Source of the DNA: Candidatus Wallbacteria bacterium
Lineage (GTDB): Bacteria; Muiribacteriota; UBA6191; JACPRK01
DNA length: 52,281 bases
NCBI GenBank assembly: GCA_016213845.1
Contig: JACQZN010000090.1
Span: 1 to 52,281, forward strand
Reading direction: 5' to 3'
The notes under the pieces are model-generated. The model had not been told where the DNA came from and ran no database searches. It saw only the letters and a program-made list of their open reading frames with translations. A program made the position numbers and the translations under genes. Positions 31,401 through 38,681 of the stretch are shown piece by piece (the stretch's first letter is position 1; every line of letters starts with the position of its first letter).

Positions 31401-34400
31401 CGTCCCTGCGGCTCGATTCGATCCAGGTCGGCCCTACGACCGTCAGCTCGGGCCAGACGGTCCGTGCGACCGTCACGGTGACGAATCTGGGCGTGCCGAG
31501 TGTGGCGTTCACCGGCGAGACCCTCGTCTTCTCCGGAAGCACGCTTCAGATGCCCGTGCTGGCGATCTCGCGGATGCTGGCGGGCGGCGCGCAGACGTCA
31601 TTCACGTTCGAGGGCTCAGGCGTGGGCGTGGGGACGTCGACCGTCACGAGCGCCACCTTTTCGGCGACCGACGCCAACAGCGGGAAGCCCGTCAAGATCC
31701 AGTCGAACGGCGCGTCGGCTGCGGCCGTCCTGGTACAGTCGCGGCCCGGATTCAAGATCCTCTCCATCACGGCGGCCCGGACCACCTTCTCACTGGGGCA
31801 GTCTGCGTCCGTGACGGTCACCGTCCGCAACGACGGCGAGTTGCCGGTGGACATCACCCAGGAGCGGCTGACGCTGAGCGGCGGGAGCTTCACCGCGCCG
31901 GCCCTGAACCTGGCGCGGACGCTGGTGACGGGCGGGGCCCAGACCTCCTTCACGTTCACGGTCACGGCGGTGAGCGCGGGTGTTTCGACGCTCACCAGCG
32001 CGTCCTTCGACGCGACGAACTCCGGGCCCGCCACGCCGGCGCCGCTCGTCTCCAACGAGTCCGTCCGAACGGAGCTGGTCGCGCTGGCCCCGCCCGAGTT
32101 GCGCATCCTGTCGGTGGCGCCCGCCCGCACCCTGCTCAGCGTTGGTCAGGCGATGCGCGTCACGGCCACGCTCCGCAACGACGGCGGCGCCGCGGTGCGC
32201 ATCGGCACTCTGACGCTCCCCGCCGCACGCCTCCAGGTCGCGCCGCTCACTCCCACCTTCGATATCCCCGGCGGCGGCGCTTCGGCCGCATTCACCTTCG
32301 CCGCCACCGGGGCGAGCGCTGGCTCCTTCGCGCTCACGACCGTAACGGTTTCGGCGACGGACGCAGGCAACGGACTGGCTGCTCCCGTCGTGTCGAACGC
32401 GGCGCAGTCGATCACCGTCACCGTTCAGTCGCCGCCCGCGCTGGGCCTGTCGTCTCTCGCCACGGCTCGGACAACCGTGCTCCAGGGCGAGCTCTTCGAC
32501 GTGACGGCGACCGTGTCGAACCAGGGACAAGCGACTGCTCTCCTGACGCGCGAGGAGCTGGTGGCTACCAACGGAAGGGTCCGCCCCCCGGTGCTGAACC
32601 TGGCGCGGTCGCTGGCGGGAGGGGAGTCCGCGATGTTCGTGTTCCGGACGCTGGCCGAGTCGGCCGGCGTCTCGTCCATCACCAGCGCCGTGCTGGCGGC
32701 CACCGACGCCAACTCCGGGCTGGCTGCGCCGCTGGCGGCCAACTCCGCCGCGCCGCTCGGCCTGACGGTGGAGGCTGCTCCGTTGCTGCGATTGGTGTCG
32801 ATTGCTCCATCGCGTCTTCTGGTGACCCGAGGCCAGGCCTTTGCCGCCGACGTGACGCTCCGCAATGACGGCAGCGCCGACGCGCTCGTTTCCGCTGCGA
32901 ACCTCGTCACCAGCAATGCCAACCTGGCGACCACCACGCTCGTCGTGTCCCGGACAATCGCGGCTGCGGGCGGAACGAGCCTCTTCAGCTTCCCGATCAC
33001 GGCGACCAGCGACGGCGCCACGAGCTTGACCAGCGCGACCTTCGCGGCCGTGAACTCCTCGACGTCGCGGACTGCGCCGCTGGTCGCAAACCTGTTGCAG
33101 ACGCCACCTCAGGTCCTGGTCCAGGCACCCCCCGTGCTGCGGGTTGTGGGGCTGGGGACGGCGTCGCCGGCCGTCTCTCTCGGCAAGACCGTCTCCTGCA
33201 CCGTCGACATCCTGAACGCGGGGGGCGCAAGGGCTCACATCACTTCTCTGGCGCTCGCGTTCTCCAACGGGCGACTGGTCTCGTCACCTGCGGGATTCTC
33301 CACCGACGTATCCGGCGGGCAGACGGTCCGGCTGACCATTTCGGCGACCGCCGTCGAGACTGGGACGGTTTCGCTCCTGGATGCCATCCCGGCCGCCGTC
33401 GATGCCAACACGGGTCTCGACGTTCCGGTCGAGCCGTCATCGGCGCAGCCCGTCGAGCTCACGGTGAAGTCCCAGGCGCGGGTCGAACTGGTCGCCATCG
33501 ATGCCAGCCGGGTCGAGGTCACGCTAGGTCAGAGCTTTCCGGTGACGGTGACCTTCTCCAACGCCGGCGAGGACCCGGCGGAGCTCTCGACGGCGACGCT
33601 CTCCGTGACCGGCAGCTCGCTTGCAATCCCTGGCCGCGCGCGCACCGCCTCTCTCCCGGGCCGGGGAGCGACCACCTCGTACGTCTTCATTGCCAAGGCG
33701 GTCTCGATCGGGAATGCCACTCTCTCCACGGCCACCGTCTCCGCCCTGGACTCCGACGGGACGCCGCTGCCGCTGGCCGCCAATCGGGCTTCGCCCGTCG
33801 CCGTGCAGGTCCAGGCCGTGCCGTCACTTCGGCTCGCCTCACTCTCACTGAGCCCGACGGCCTCCGTGACGCGCGCCGTCCTCACGACCGGACAGAGCTT
33901 TTCAGTCTTCGTCACGCTTCGCCACGAAGGCGGCGCCGGGGTGGACCTCTCGGCTGCAAGCCTGGTCTTCAACGCGACGCAGCTCTCGCTCTCGCCACTC
34001 GCACTCTCGACCGGGCTGCCGGCTGCGGCTTCCGGCGCAGGCGGCCAGCTCACGCTCGAGTTCCCTGCTCGCGTCGCCTCGTCCGGCGGCCGCAGCGTGC
34101 TCTCGACGGCCGTCGTCACGGCGCGAGACACCAACACCGGCGCCGGCGTGCGCCTCTCCGCCAACCAGGCGTTGCCCCTGGTGCTCGATATCCAGCCCAG
34201 GGGCCTCGTGCGGTTGACGGGGCTCGCCACCAGCCGGTCCACGGTGACGGTCGGCCAGCGGTTCAACGTGTCGGCCACCATCGAGAATGCCGGGACCGCG
34301 GCTCTGGCGGTCAAGCGCGTGCAGCTCGTGGCCTCCGGTCCGGCTGCCGACGTCCCCGTCCTGGTCGAGCCGATCACCCTGACGCGGCTGGCCAGCCGGG

Positions 34401-36004
34401 GCTTCTCGTTCGACGTCGTTTCGCGCGCCGCCGGCTCGCTCCGATTCACGAGCGCTGTGGTCGACGCGCTCGACGTCAACTCGGGCGAGGTCGAACGCCT
34501 GCGCGCCAACCTGGCGGTGCCCGTCTCGGTTGCCGCGCAGCTGCCGCCCGCCCTGGAGCTGATCGCCGTCGGGGCGGACCGGGCCGTGGTGTCGGCCGGC
34601 GACATGCTGGTCGTGACGGTCGCCCTGCGCAACACGGGCGGCGCCTCGGCGTTGGTGGCGGCGGCGCGGCTCTCTGGCAGGTCAGGGCTCTTCACGACGG
34701 GCACGCTGTCGAACGCCGTCACCGTCGCGGCCACCTCGACGGGAGCGCCCGCCACCGTGTTTTCCTTCAACGTGACGGCCGCCGCAACTGGCGCCGAGCT
34801 CTTCGACGGCATCGACGTCGACGCGCGGGATGCCAACACGGGCGGCTCGCTCGCGGCCGCGCTGCGTACGACGCAGGCCGCGGCGGCCGTCAGGGTCCTG
34901 CCCGTCAACCGCCGGCCGGTAGCCTCCATCGCAGGCCCGGACGCGCTCGTCGCGACCGATGGCCGTCCCGTCACGGCCGTCTATGACGCGTCTGCCAGTG
35001 CCGATCCCGACGGGGACCCGTTCAGTCTGTTCTGGTCGGCCGCCGGTGGAGCCGGAGTCTCGATCGCCTCGGCCGCCACTACCCGGACGGCCGTCACGTT
35101 CTCGTCCACCGGCGTCAAGGGCCTGCGCCTGCGGGTGACCGACCTTCGCGGGGGGCTCGCCGACGCCACGTACACCGTCACGGTCACGGCCAACGCCAGC
35201 CCCGTGCCCGACGCGGGCCCGGATCGCCAGGCCGCAGCCGGGTTCCCAGTCAGGCTCGAAGGGCGGGCCACGGATTCCGATCAGAACCCGATCGGGTTGC
35301 GCTGGTACCAGGTGGGGGGCGTCGCGCAGACGCTGGTGGCCAGCGGCGCGGCTGTTGCCTTCACTCCATCAGCCACAGGCGTCGTGAGGCTGGCGCTCGA
35401 GGCGTCCGACGGGCGGGGCGGCGTCGCCACCGACGCCGTGTCGGTCGAGGCGCTGGCGCCGCGAACCTGGCGCGTCTCGCTGCTGCGCGGACAGACGTTG
35501 ATCTCGCCGCCGATCCGGGCATTGCGTTCCGATGGCGAGCCGCTCACCTGCCAGGACCTGCTCCAAGCCGCCGAGGCCAGTTTCCTGGTGTCCACACGGG
35601 AGCAGCCGCCGGGGCGTTCGACGTTCCGCACGCTTCTAGCGGGCTCGGGCGAGGACACGCCGCTCGAGCCCGGCAAGGGGTACCTGCTGTCGCGCCGCGG
35701 CGAGGCCGCCACCCTCGCCCTGGCCGGGCTGCCGTGGCCTGGCCGGCTGCCGACGCGGGCGCTGGCCGCGGGCAGCCATCTCATCGGGGTGATTGTCGGA
35801 CCCGGTTCACCTTCCGACTCCGAAGACCTCCGCAGCATCCTCGGCGCGCGCTTCGTCGGGCGCGTCCGGGCCTCCGCCGGCACGGGCCGCCTGGAGCTGC
35901 ACATCCCGCAGCGCTCGCCACTGTTCGAGATCCGGACCGGCCTGGGCTACCTCGTCACCATCCCCGCCGCCCGCGACGTGGTCATCCCCGAGGGGATCGA
36001 GTAG
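25481..36004 (+). CDS. Giant exported subtilisin-family (S8) protease with PPC, PKD, CARDB and 14 tandem Ig-like repeats
   Basis: 3507 residues from GTG at 25481, with GGAGGAGAGG upstream. A signal anchor (about 8-30) and a Pro/Gln-rich linker (about 45-85) precede two propeptide-like modules (about 90-280). The S8 domain covers about 290-590, with catalytic Asp305 (VWDGG), His331 (LHATQVAG, where HGTHVAG is usual) and Ser525 (GTSMA). Next come a P-domain-like jelly roll (about 600-745), PPC domains (about 840-965, 1040-1165), a PKD domain (FLWDFGDGV near 997), CARDB (about 1168-1290) and another PKD-like domain. Fourteen repeats of about 115 residues follow (about 1510-3143), then two PKD-like domains and a unique C-terminal region (about 3325-3507). 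It is probably a type II secretion substrate acting at or beyond the cell surface. Two C9 tracts lie in the 5' end. Confidence 0.9.
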   Translation: MSDMGPIGNRLRARLLVPLFACAGVLAALALMQLPEAPRTPELARSTPPQLAPVPSPLPVPQPSPQPQPQPQPPPPPAILDRLPDIRLQRRAAVPDRSLASPYLLRLKSGAFELLPGAPFAVRGDREYLVAQFREEPTAADRLELERLGARILDYLPDRAFVLAIPAEVAPGLAYLRCLRAVGNLYPQDKLSPALSQADESAPDPLELRVSLFEPSDFATAASELSALGARLLSEQPSPTGAIRVNARAKDLVAIAGLARVRYVEPAEPPRRVASAVAGSRSNAQAAPSVPYGVDGTGVRIGVWDGGLPEASHPDLGGRVTVVDAAALDLHATQVAGVIAGSGRASPAARGQAPAATLFAFDFAGDPVQECRDAAVRDGLSIANHSWGHAIGFQAGGTCGQTYCNTGGQHLFGFYSGAAQDFDQMVAQTGLIVVKAAGDDRDDGNDASNHDGLQVSGEFYETMEDQACAKNVLTVGATTDADAVASYSSWGPCDDGRVKPELVAAGDKVVAPAPGGAYQPASGTSMAAANVSGQVALFLDAHSRYGGGVPRASRVKAIALNSCTDVVAAPYAGVGPDYASGFGLLDVQQMLALAYTELHAPFVKQTFSGSFSSSGETTHTTFSVGDARQELRVTLAWTDPQGSLLAGPALVNDLDLRLIGPDGAVWMPWVLDPANPSAAASRGNNAADPVEQVALTRAGVIAAGKTWPGTWRVIIRAGTIAQAPQAWDLAATVALTARPSGSDPVVTISNPPANASGRQKVIASVTAATGRTVVAVQYRVGAGAWLAMLRNQSTGSYESVVDYVVTTSAGELLTVRAVDDTVREGRATRSLTHVFSDDHPNLASGTGPADALTPNGAAGQGVIEPAGSSPEVGDFFQVPLATGVRYQVEAAGADGVALELTLYSTDGTTVLTRTTGAVDVSGTQSVARLLDTTVASDGTYYVRVSQGGFTAPEQPRYDYTVRVFTVTGVARIAASPTSGSPSFTVTFSNRSFGPLSSFLWDFGDGVTSTAISPTHAYASSGVYQARMTADGQFASNVVDITATGTADDHPGNRFESFGADDILTVDGPALPGVVGTSSDNDFFKLTLANGQSVILDVLTGTLDDSRLTVQTSSGGDPGGIPTGNDDPAPTYVRSSHLTFTAPSADTYLLKVEGPNGKTGSYSLRARTAGQAANLKVTAISAPSSLPVSQVALFSVTVSNSSTVPVTAPFKVGIATTESNVGFNSTFKIRREALYRDGIPANQSVTVGLALGIEITGSITFWGVVNSDHAVPETNVDDNLLSQGTAVSLTRRTRPPRLRAGPERSVAVNSVAGLNASATDPDGSSLTYSWRRLLGPASPSIVNATLADASVTPTAAGRYRFLVTASDGSGGTATAPVDVWAYETTDADFDVQTVTSGSGTTFTQRQTGRRLSFTGRNRGGHVAFVNRAKLKFVQGASDVSSGFVVRPVGAGPSFLLTGSGGTWDFDVDVLATSASGPNIVVHGVLEGTDAQTSQAKSDSLASGPLTVTVQAAATATIQPAVAPASIEPGQTILFTVPVRNSGDVSANALAATLTFGGAPLAIVPRGGSPQSVAAGATVDFGFDVSAPVTATAGPVTATFTVTGVDGATGFQLSSTNSSLAVLNVLAAPELKIVSFSVPRQTASLGQTFPATVTVRNSGGASILFTQQSLVLSGTSLTATGLTRTFSLAGANATTAIPFSLQAAAAGATTLTSAVFTARNASTNTPVGITSNLAAPVTVTVQTPPTLEVVAILPERLTATQGQSFQTTVTVRNTGGATARISRATASFGNSGLTAASISEIRSLAASAQTSFTFRVTAAAAGSTSIEGATFDAVDENSGGGLPAPSVSAAVPVVTVLTPPLLKIVSITSPRSVISIGQQVLATVTLRNEGQTSVLLTTARMVSSSGALTSTTLTTAVTLGGNSATAAFGVLVTGVSQGTALLTTATFTARNALSSQPVGLGGNLASAPTIVVQPVPSLRLDSIQVGPTTVSSGQTVRATVTVTNLGVPSVAFTGETLVFSGSTLQMPVLAISRMLAGGAQTSFTFEGSGVGVGTSTVTSATFSATDANSGKPVKIQSNGASAAAVLVQSRPGFKILSITAARTTFSLGQSASVTVTVRNDGELPVDITQERLTLSGGSFTAPALNLARTLVTGGAQTSFTFTVTAVSAGVSTLTSASFDATNSGPATPAPLVSNESVRTELVALAPPELRILSVAPARTLLSVGQAMRVTATLRNDGGAAVRIGTLTLPAARLQVAPLTPTFDIPGGGASAAFTFAATGASAGSFALTTVTVSATDAGNGLAAPVVSNAAQSITVTVQSPPALGLSSLATARTTVLQGELFDVTATVSNQGQATALLTREELVATNGRVRPPVLNLARSLAGGESAMFVFRTLAESAGVSSITSAVLAATDANSGLAAPLAANSAAPLGLTVEAAPLLRLVSIAPSRLLVTRGQAFAADVTLRNDGSADALVSAANLVTSNANLATTTLVVSRTIAAAGGTSLFSFPITATSDGATSLTSATFAAVNSSTSRTAPLVANLLQTPPQVLVQAPPVLRVVGLGTASPAVSLGKTVSCTVDILNAGGARAHITSLALAFSNGRLVSSPAGFSTDVSGGQTVRLTISATAVETGTVSLLDAIPAAVDANTGLDVPVEPSSAQPVELTVKSQARVELVAIDASRVEVTLGQSFPVTVTFSNAGEDPAELSTATLSVTGSSLAIPGRARTASLPGRGATTSYVFIAKAVSIGNATLSTATVSALDSDGTPLPLAANRASPVAVQVQAVPSLRLASLSLSPTASVTRAVLTTGQSFSVFVTLRHEGGAGVDLSAASLVFNATQLSLSPLALSTGLPAAASGAGGQLTLEFPARVASSGGRSVLSTAVVTARDTNTGAGVRLSANQALPLVLDIQPRGLVRLTGLATSRSTVTVGQRFNVSATIENAGTAALAVKRVQLVASGPAADVPVLVEPITLTRLASRGFSFDVVSRAAGSLRFTSAVVDALDVNSGEVERLRANLAVPVSVAAQLPPALELIAVGADRAVVSAGDMLVVTVALRNTGGASALVAAARLSGRSGLFTTGTLSNAVTVAATSTGAPATVFSFNVTAAATGAELFDGIDVDARDANTGGSLAAALRTTQAAAAVRVLPVNRRPVASIAGPDALVATDGRPVTAVYDASASADPDGDPFSLFWSAAGGAGVSIASAATTRTAVTFSSTGVKGLRLRVTDLRGGLADATYTVTVTANASPVPDAGPDRQAAAGFPVRLEGRATDSDQNPIGLRWYQVGGVAQTLVASGAAVAFTPSATGVVRLALEASDGRGGVATDAVSVEALAPRTWRVSLLRGQTLISPPIRALRSDGEPLTCQDLLQAAEASFLVSTREQPPGRSTFRTLLAGSGEDTPLEPGKGYLLSRRGEAATLALAGLPWPGRLPTRALAAGSHLIGVIVGPGSPSDSEDLRSILGARFVGRVRASAGTGRLELHIPQRSPLFEIRTGLGYLVTIPAARDVVIPEGIE
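25655..25711 (+). repeat. CCCCAG-type microsatellite ending in a C9 tract
   Basis: Tandem CCCCAG/CAGCCC units encode the Pro-Gln linker of the giant protease and end in nine C residues (25703-25711). Another C9 tract lies at 25620-25628. Both could slip during replication and shift the frame within the first 80 codons. Confidence 0.6.
30020..34905 (+). repeat. Fourteen tandem repeats of about 345 bases encoding Ig-like domains
   Basis: Each unit encodes a core like LRIVSI-x5-R-x4-GQ-x5-TVTVRNDGGA, then a strand ending in an ARTL-type line, a TSFTF line, and TLTSATFTATDANSG with VQ-x-PP at the boundary. Boundaries start near residues 1629, 1743 and so on to 3025. Units have diverged at the DNA level, so they are old duplications. 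One unit (near 33840) has a six-residue insertion. Confidence 0.8.
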
Positions 36005-36103
36005 GGCGGCTGGCAGGGCGACTACTTGTGCCCTGGTCGACTGGCCCTTCGAGCTCCTCGTGACGCTTCCTCGAAGCCGCGGCAGGAACAGCGCTGACGC
36101 AGC

Positions 36104-37384
36104 TCACTTGGTTACGAGGTCGTAGTAGTGATCCACGAGTGGAGCGTGGTGGTCTCGCATGCGCAGGGCGCGGTCGAGCAGCGCCCGGATGACGCGGTCG
36201 TCGTAGTCGACGATCAGCCCGGCGAGCTGCTGGATCGCGGCCTGACTGTCGGCCATCTCCAGCGAGCGGTAGGCCGATTCGTAACGCGACAGCCAGGGGT
36301 AGGACGCACTGTCTGATTCGATCAAGACCTCGTGGATGCGCTCGATCCCTTCCCGGCCCGCGACGCGCACGGGACCGATTGTGCGCATGGCAAGGCCCTC
36401 CCCGGCTTCCGCCCGAGTTCGGTCCGAGACCAGGACCCGCGTGTGGAAGTACCGGTTGGCGCTCTCGAGCCGGCTCGCCAGGTTGACGGTATCCCCGATG
36501 ACGGTGTAGTCGCACCGGAGCTGGGAGCCGACCCCCCCGACGGCGACAGGACCGGTGGCGATCCCGATCCGCAGTCCGATCGGCTTCGGCCCCCCCCCCA
36601 GCGTCAGCCCCAGCTCGGCGGCGCGCCGGCTCATCCGAAAAGCGGCCTGCACGGCACGGCGAGCATGGTCGGGCTGGGCCATCGGCGCCCCCCAGAAGGC
36701 GAGGATGGCATCGCCGATGTACTTGTCGAGCGTTCCCTCGAGCGCCAAGATCTCCTCGGTCAGCTCGGTCAGAATTCGGCCGAGAATCGAGAAGAGCTCA
36801 GCGGGTGTTCGATGCTCGGAGAGCGACGTGAAGCCCTCGATGTCCGCGAAGAGCACGCTCACCTGTTCGTGACGGGCTAGCAGTATGCTCTCGTCAGGCG
36901 TCCGGAGCAGGGAATCAACAAGCTTCGGGTCCACGAACCGCCCGAAGAGCGTTCGAATTCGCCGCTGTTCCAGCTCGAGCTCACGCTGCGTGCGTCTCAG
37001 CCGGACATGCGACGCGATCCGGGCCCGCACCACTGCCGGCCGGAAGGGCTTCGAGGCGTAGTCCACTGCGCCCAGCGCAAACCCCTTCTCTTCGTCTGCC
37101 TCGCCGTCCAGCGCCGTGACGAAAATGACCGGGATGTCCCTCGTGCGTTCGTCGGCCTTCAAGCGCCGGCAGACTTCGTAACCGTCCATCTCGGGCATCA
37201 ATATGTCGAGCACGATGACGTCGGGAGGCGGGTCGGCCGCGGCCCGGGCCAGTGCCTGCGCGCCGCTCTTAGCCACGGTTATGTTGTACTCGTGCTGCAA
37301 TAGGGCGCAGAGGAACTCCAGGTTGCTCGACTCGTCGTCGACGAGAAGAACCTTGGCGCGGTCCGCCGGTGTTTCCTGGGGCAT
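36104..37384 (-). CDS. Response regulator with class III adenylate/guanylate cyclase output
   Basis: 426 residues from ATG at 37384. An N-terminal receiver domain (about 10-125) has KVLLVDDESSN, phosphoacceptor Asp in VIVLDILMPEMDGYE, and the conserved Lys in ASKPF. A short coiled coil (about 128-160, RRTQRELELEQRR) leads to a class III cyclase domain (about 172-350). That domain has metal Asp residues in LFADIEGFTSL and DKYIGDAILAFWG, and GDTVNLASRLESA carries the transition-state Asn and Arg. A C-terminal helical extension (about 365-426) is unassigned. Phosphorylation would switch cAMP (or cGMP) synthesis. A C10 run (36590-36599) encodes GGG in the cyclase domain. It is divergent from the REC-kinase gene (118 bases) and convergent with the giant protease gene. 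No cognate kinase is fused to it. Confidence 0.92.
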   Translation of the reverse strand: MPQETPADRAKVLLVDDESSNLEFLCALLQHEYNITVAKSGAQALARAAADPPPDVIVLDILMPEMDGYEVCRRLKADERTRDIPVIFVTALDGEADEEKGFALGAVDYASKPFRPAVVRARIASHVRLRRTQRELELEQRRIRTLFGRFVDPKLVDSLLRTPDESILLARHEQVSVLFADIEGFTSLSEHRTPAELFSILGRILTELTEEILALEGTLDKYIGDAILAFWGAPMAQPDHARRAVQAAFRMSRRAAELGLTLGGGPKPIGLRIGIATGPVAVGGVGSQLRCDYTVIGDTVNLASRLESANRYFHTRVLVSDRTRAEAGEGLAMRTIGPVRVAGREGIERIHEVLIESDSASYPWLSRYESAYRSLEMADSQAAIQQLAGLIVDYDDRVIRALLDRALRMRDHHAPLVDHYYDLVTK

Positions 37385-37502
37385 ATGCTATGCGACTCGT
37401 CCGAAAACCTTGAAAGGAAGAGGCCGGCCAGCCTCACCCCAACTGTAGCAAAGATGTCGAAGGCGTGATAGGTTGGGCATGAGTCCGAAAACGGGAGCCA
37501 GG

Positions 37503-38666
37503 GTGAGTGACTGGAGCACGACCATGACCCTCAATCCTCAGGCCGCAGCCGGAAGCGGCCGGCCTTCAGTGCTCGTCGTCGACGACGAAGAGATAAACCG
37601 GGTCATGATCCGGGCTCTTCTGGAAGATTCGTACTTCATAGGGGAGGCGGACAGCGGGGAGGCAGCTTTGGCCGAGCTGCAGCGCCTCCGATACGACCTG
37701 GTCGTTCTCGACGTCTTGATGCCGGGCATCGACGGATTCGAGACCTGCCGCCGAATCAAAGCCGCGGGAAGCGTGAACTTCCTTCCGGTGCTCATGCTCA
37801 CCTCGCTGGGCGATCAGCATTACAAGAACACCGGACTGAAGGCTGGAGCGGACGATTTCCTTACCAAGCCGATCGACCCGGTCGAGCTCTCTTTGCGAGT
37901 GGCGGCCTTCACGCGTCTGCGTCAACAAGATCGGTTTCTCAGGCAAGCCGTCGACCAGCTGCGTCATCTCGACTCGGTGAAGAACGACCTCTTCGAGCTC
38001 ATCGTCCACGACCTGCGGAGCCCGCTCGGCAACTTCAATGGCTTTCTCTCGCTGTTGCGGGCCACCCTGGGCGACTCGCCGTCGCAGAAGCAGCTCGACT
38101 ACCTGACCGGCTGCAATCGCGCCGCGGCAGACATGGTGACTCTGCTGGAGGGCGTCCTCGACGTGACGCTCCTGGAGAAGGGTCAGCTGGTCCTGACGCA
38201 GCAGGAGTTCGACCTGAACCCCGTGGCGGCCGAGGCTCAGGAGGCCTTCGCCGGCAGCGCCGCTCTCAAGAGAGTGCAGCTCAAGCTCGCGGCTGACCAT
38301 GACGCCATCATTCAAGGAGACCGCAGGCTGATTCGGCGTTGCATCGACAACTTGCTCACCAACGCCGTGCGGTACGCACCCGTCGACAGCGCCGTGGTGA
38401 TCGAGGCCCGCAAGAAGGACGGCCTGGCCTGGGTTCAGGTGGCGGACCGCGGGCCGGGCGTGCCCGAGGAACTGCGCAAGACGGTCTTTCAGAAGTTCTT
38501 CACCGAGGAGCTGGGACGCGCCCCCGCGCGACGAGGCTACGGCCTTGGCCTCCACTTCGTGAAGCTCACCGCCGCAGCCCACCACGGCACAGTGGAAGTC
38601 CTCGACAACGACGGAGGCGGCTCCATCTTCCGCCTGCAGTTGCCGGTCCCCGAACCCGGCAAGTGA
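37503..38666 (+). CDS. Receiver-histidine kinase protein (REC-HisKA-HATPase)
   Basis: 387 residues from GTG at 37503, chosen because GGGAG lies 5 bases upstream. ATG at 37479 or TTG at 37473 would add 8-10 residues. A receiver domain (about 22-140) with VLVVDDEEINR, phosphoacceptor Asp in VVLDVLMPGIDGFE and Lys in TKPIDPVE comes first. A coiled coil follows (about 140-160), then HisKA with LIVHDLRSPLGNF (H near 178) and a HATPase domain with N box LLTNAVRYAP, G1 ADRGPGVP and G2 GYGLGLHF. There is no transmembrane segment. Kinases with an N-terminal REC receive phosphate from another kinase and relay or gate it. It is divergent from the REC-cyclase gene and convergent with the hybrid kinase gene (15 bases apart). 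Confidence 0.9.
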   Translation: MSDWSTTMTLNPQAAAGSGRPSVLVVDDEEINRVMIRALLEDSYFIGEADSGEAALAELQRLRYDLVVLDVLMPGIDGFETCRRIKAAGSVNFLPVLMLTSLGDQHYKNTGLKAGADDFLTKPIDPVELSLRVAAFTRLRQQDRFLRQAVDQLRHLDSVKNDLFELIVHDLRSPLGNFNGFLSLLRATLGDSPSQKQLDYLTGCNRAAADMVTLLEGVLDVTLLEKGQLVLTQQEFDLNPVAAEAQEAFAGSAALKRVQLKLAADHDAIIQGDRRLIRRCIDNLLTNAVRYAPVDSAVVIEARKKDGLAWVQVADRGPGVPEELRKTVFQKFFTEELGRAPARRGYGLGLHFVKLTAAAHHGTVEVLDNDGGGSIFRLQLPVPEPGK

Positions 38667-38681
38667 GACGAGGGCGCCCCC

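Noticed and set aside
30020..34905. Tandem repeats considered as a CRISPR array or recent duplication
   Set aside because: Units are about 345 bases, in frame, diverged at the DNA level and encode Ig-like domains; there are no short identical repeats or unique spacers.
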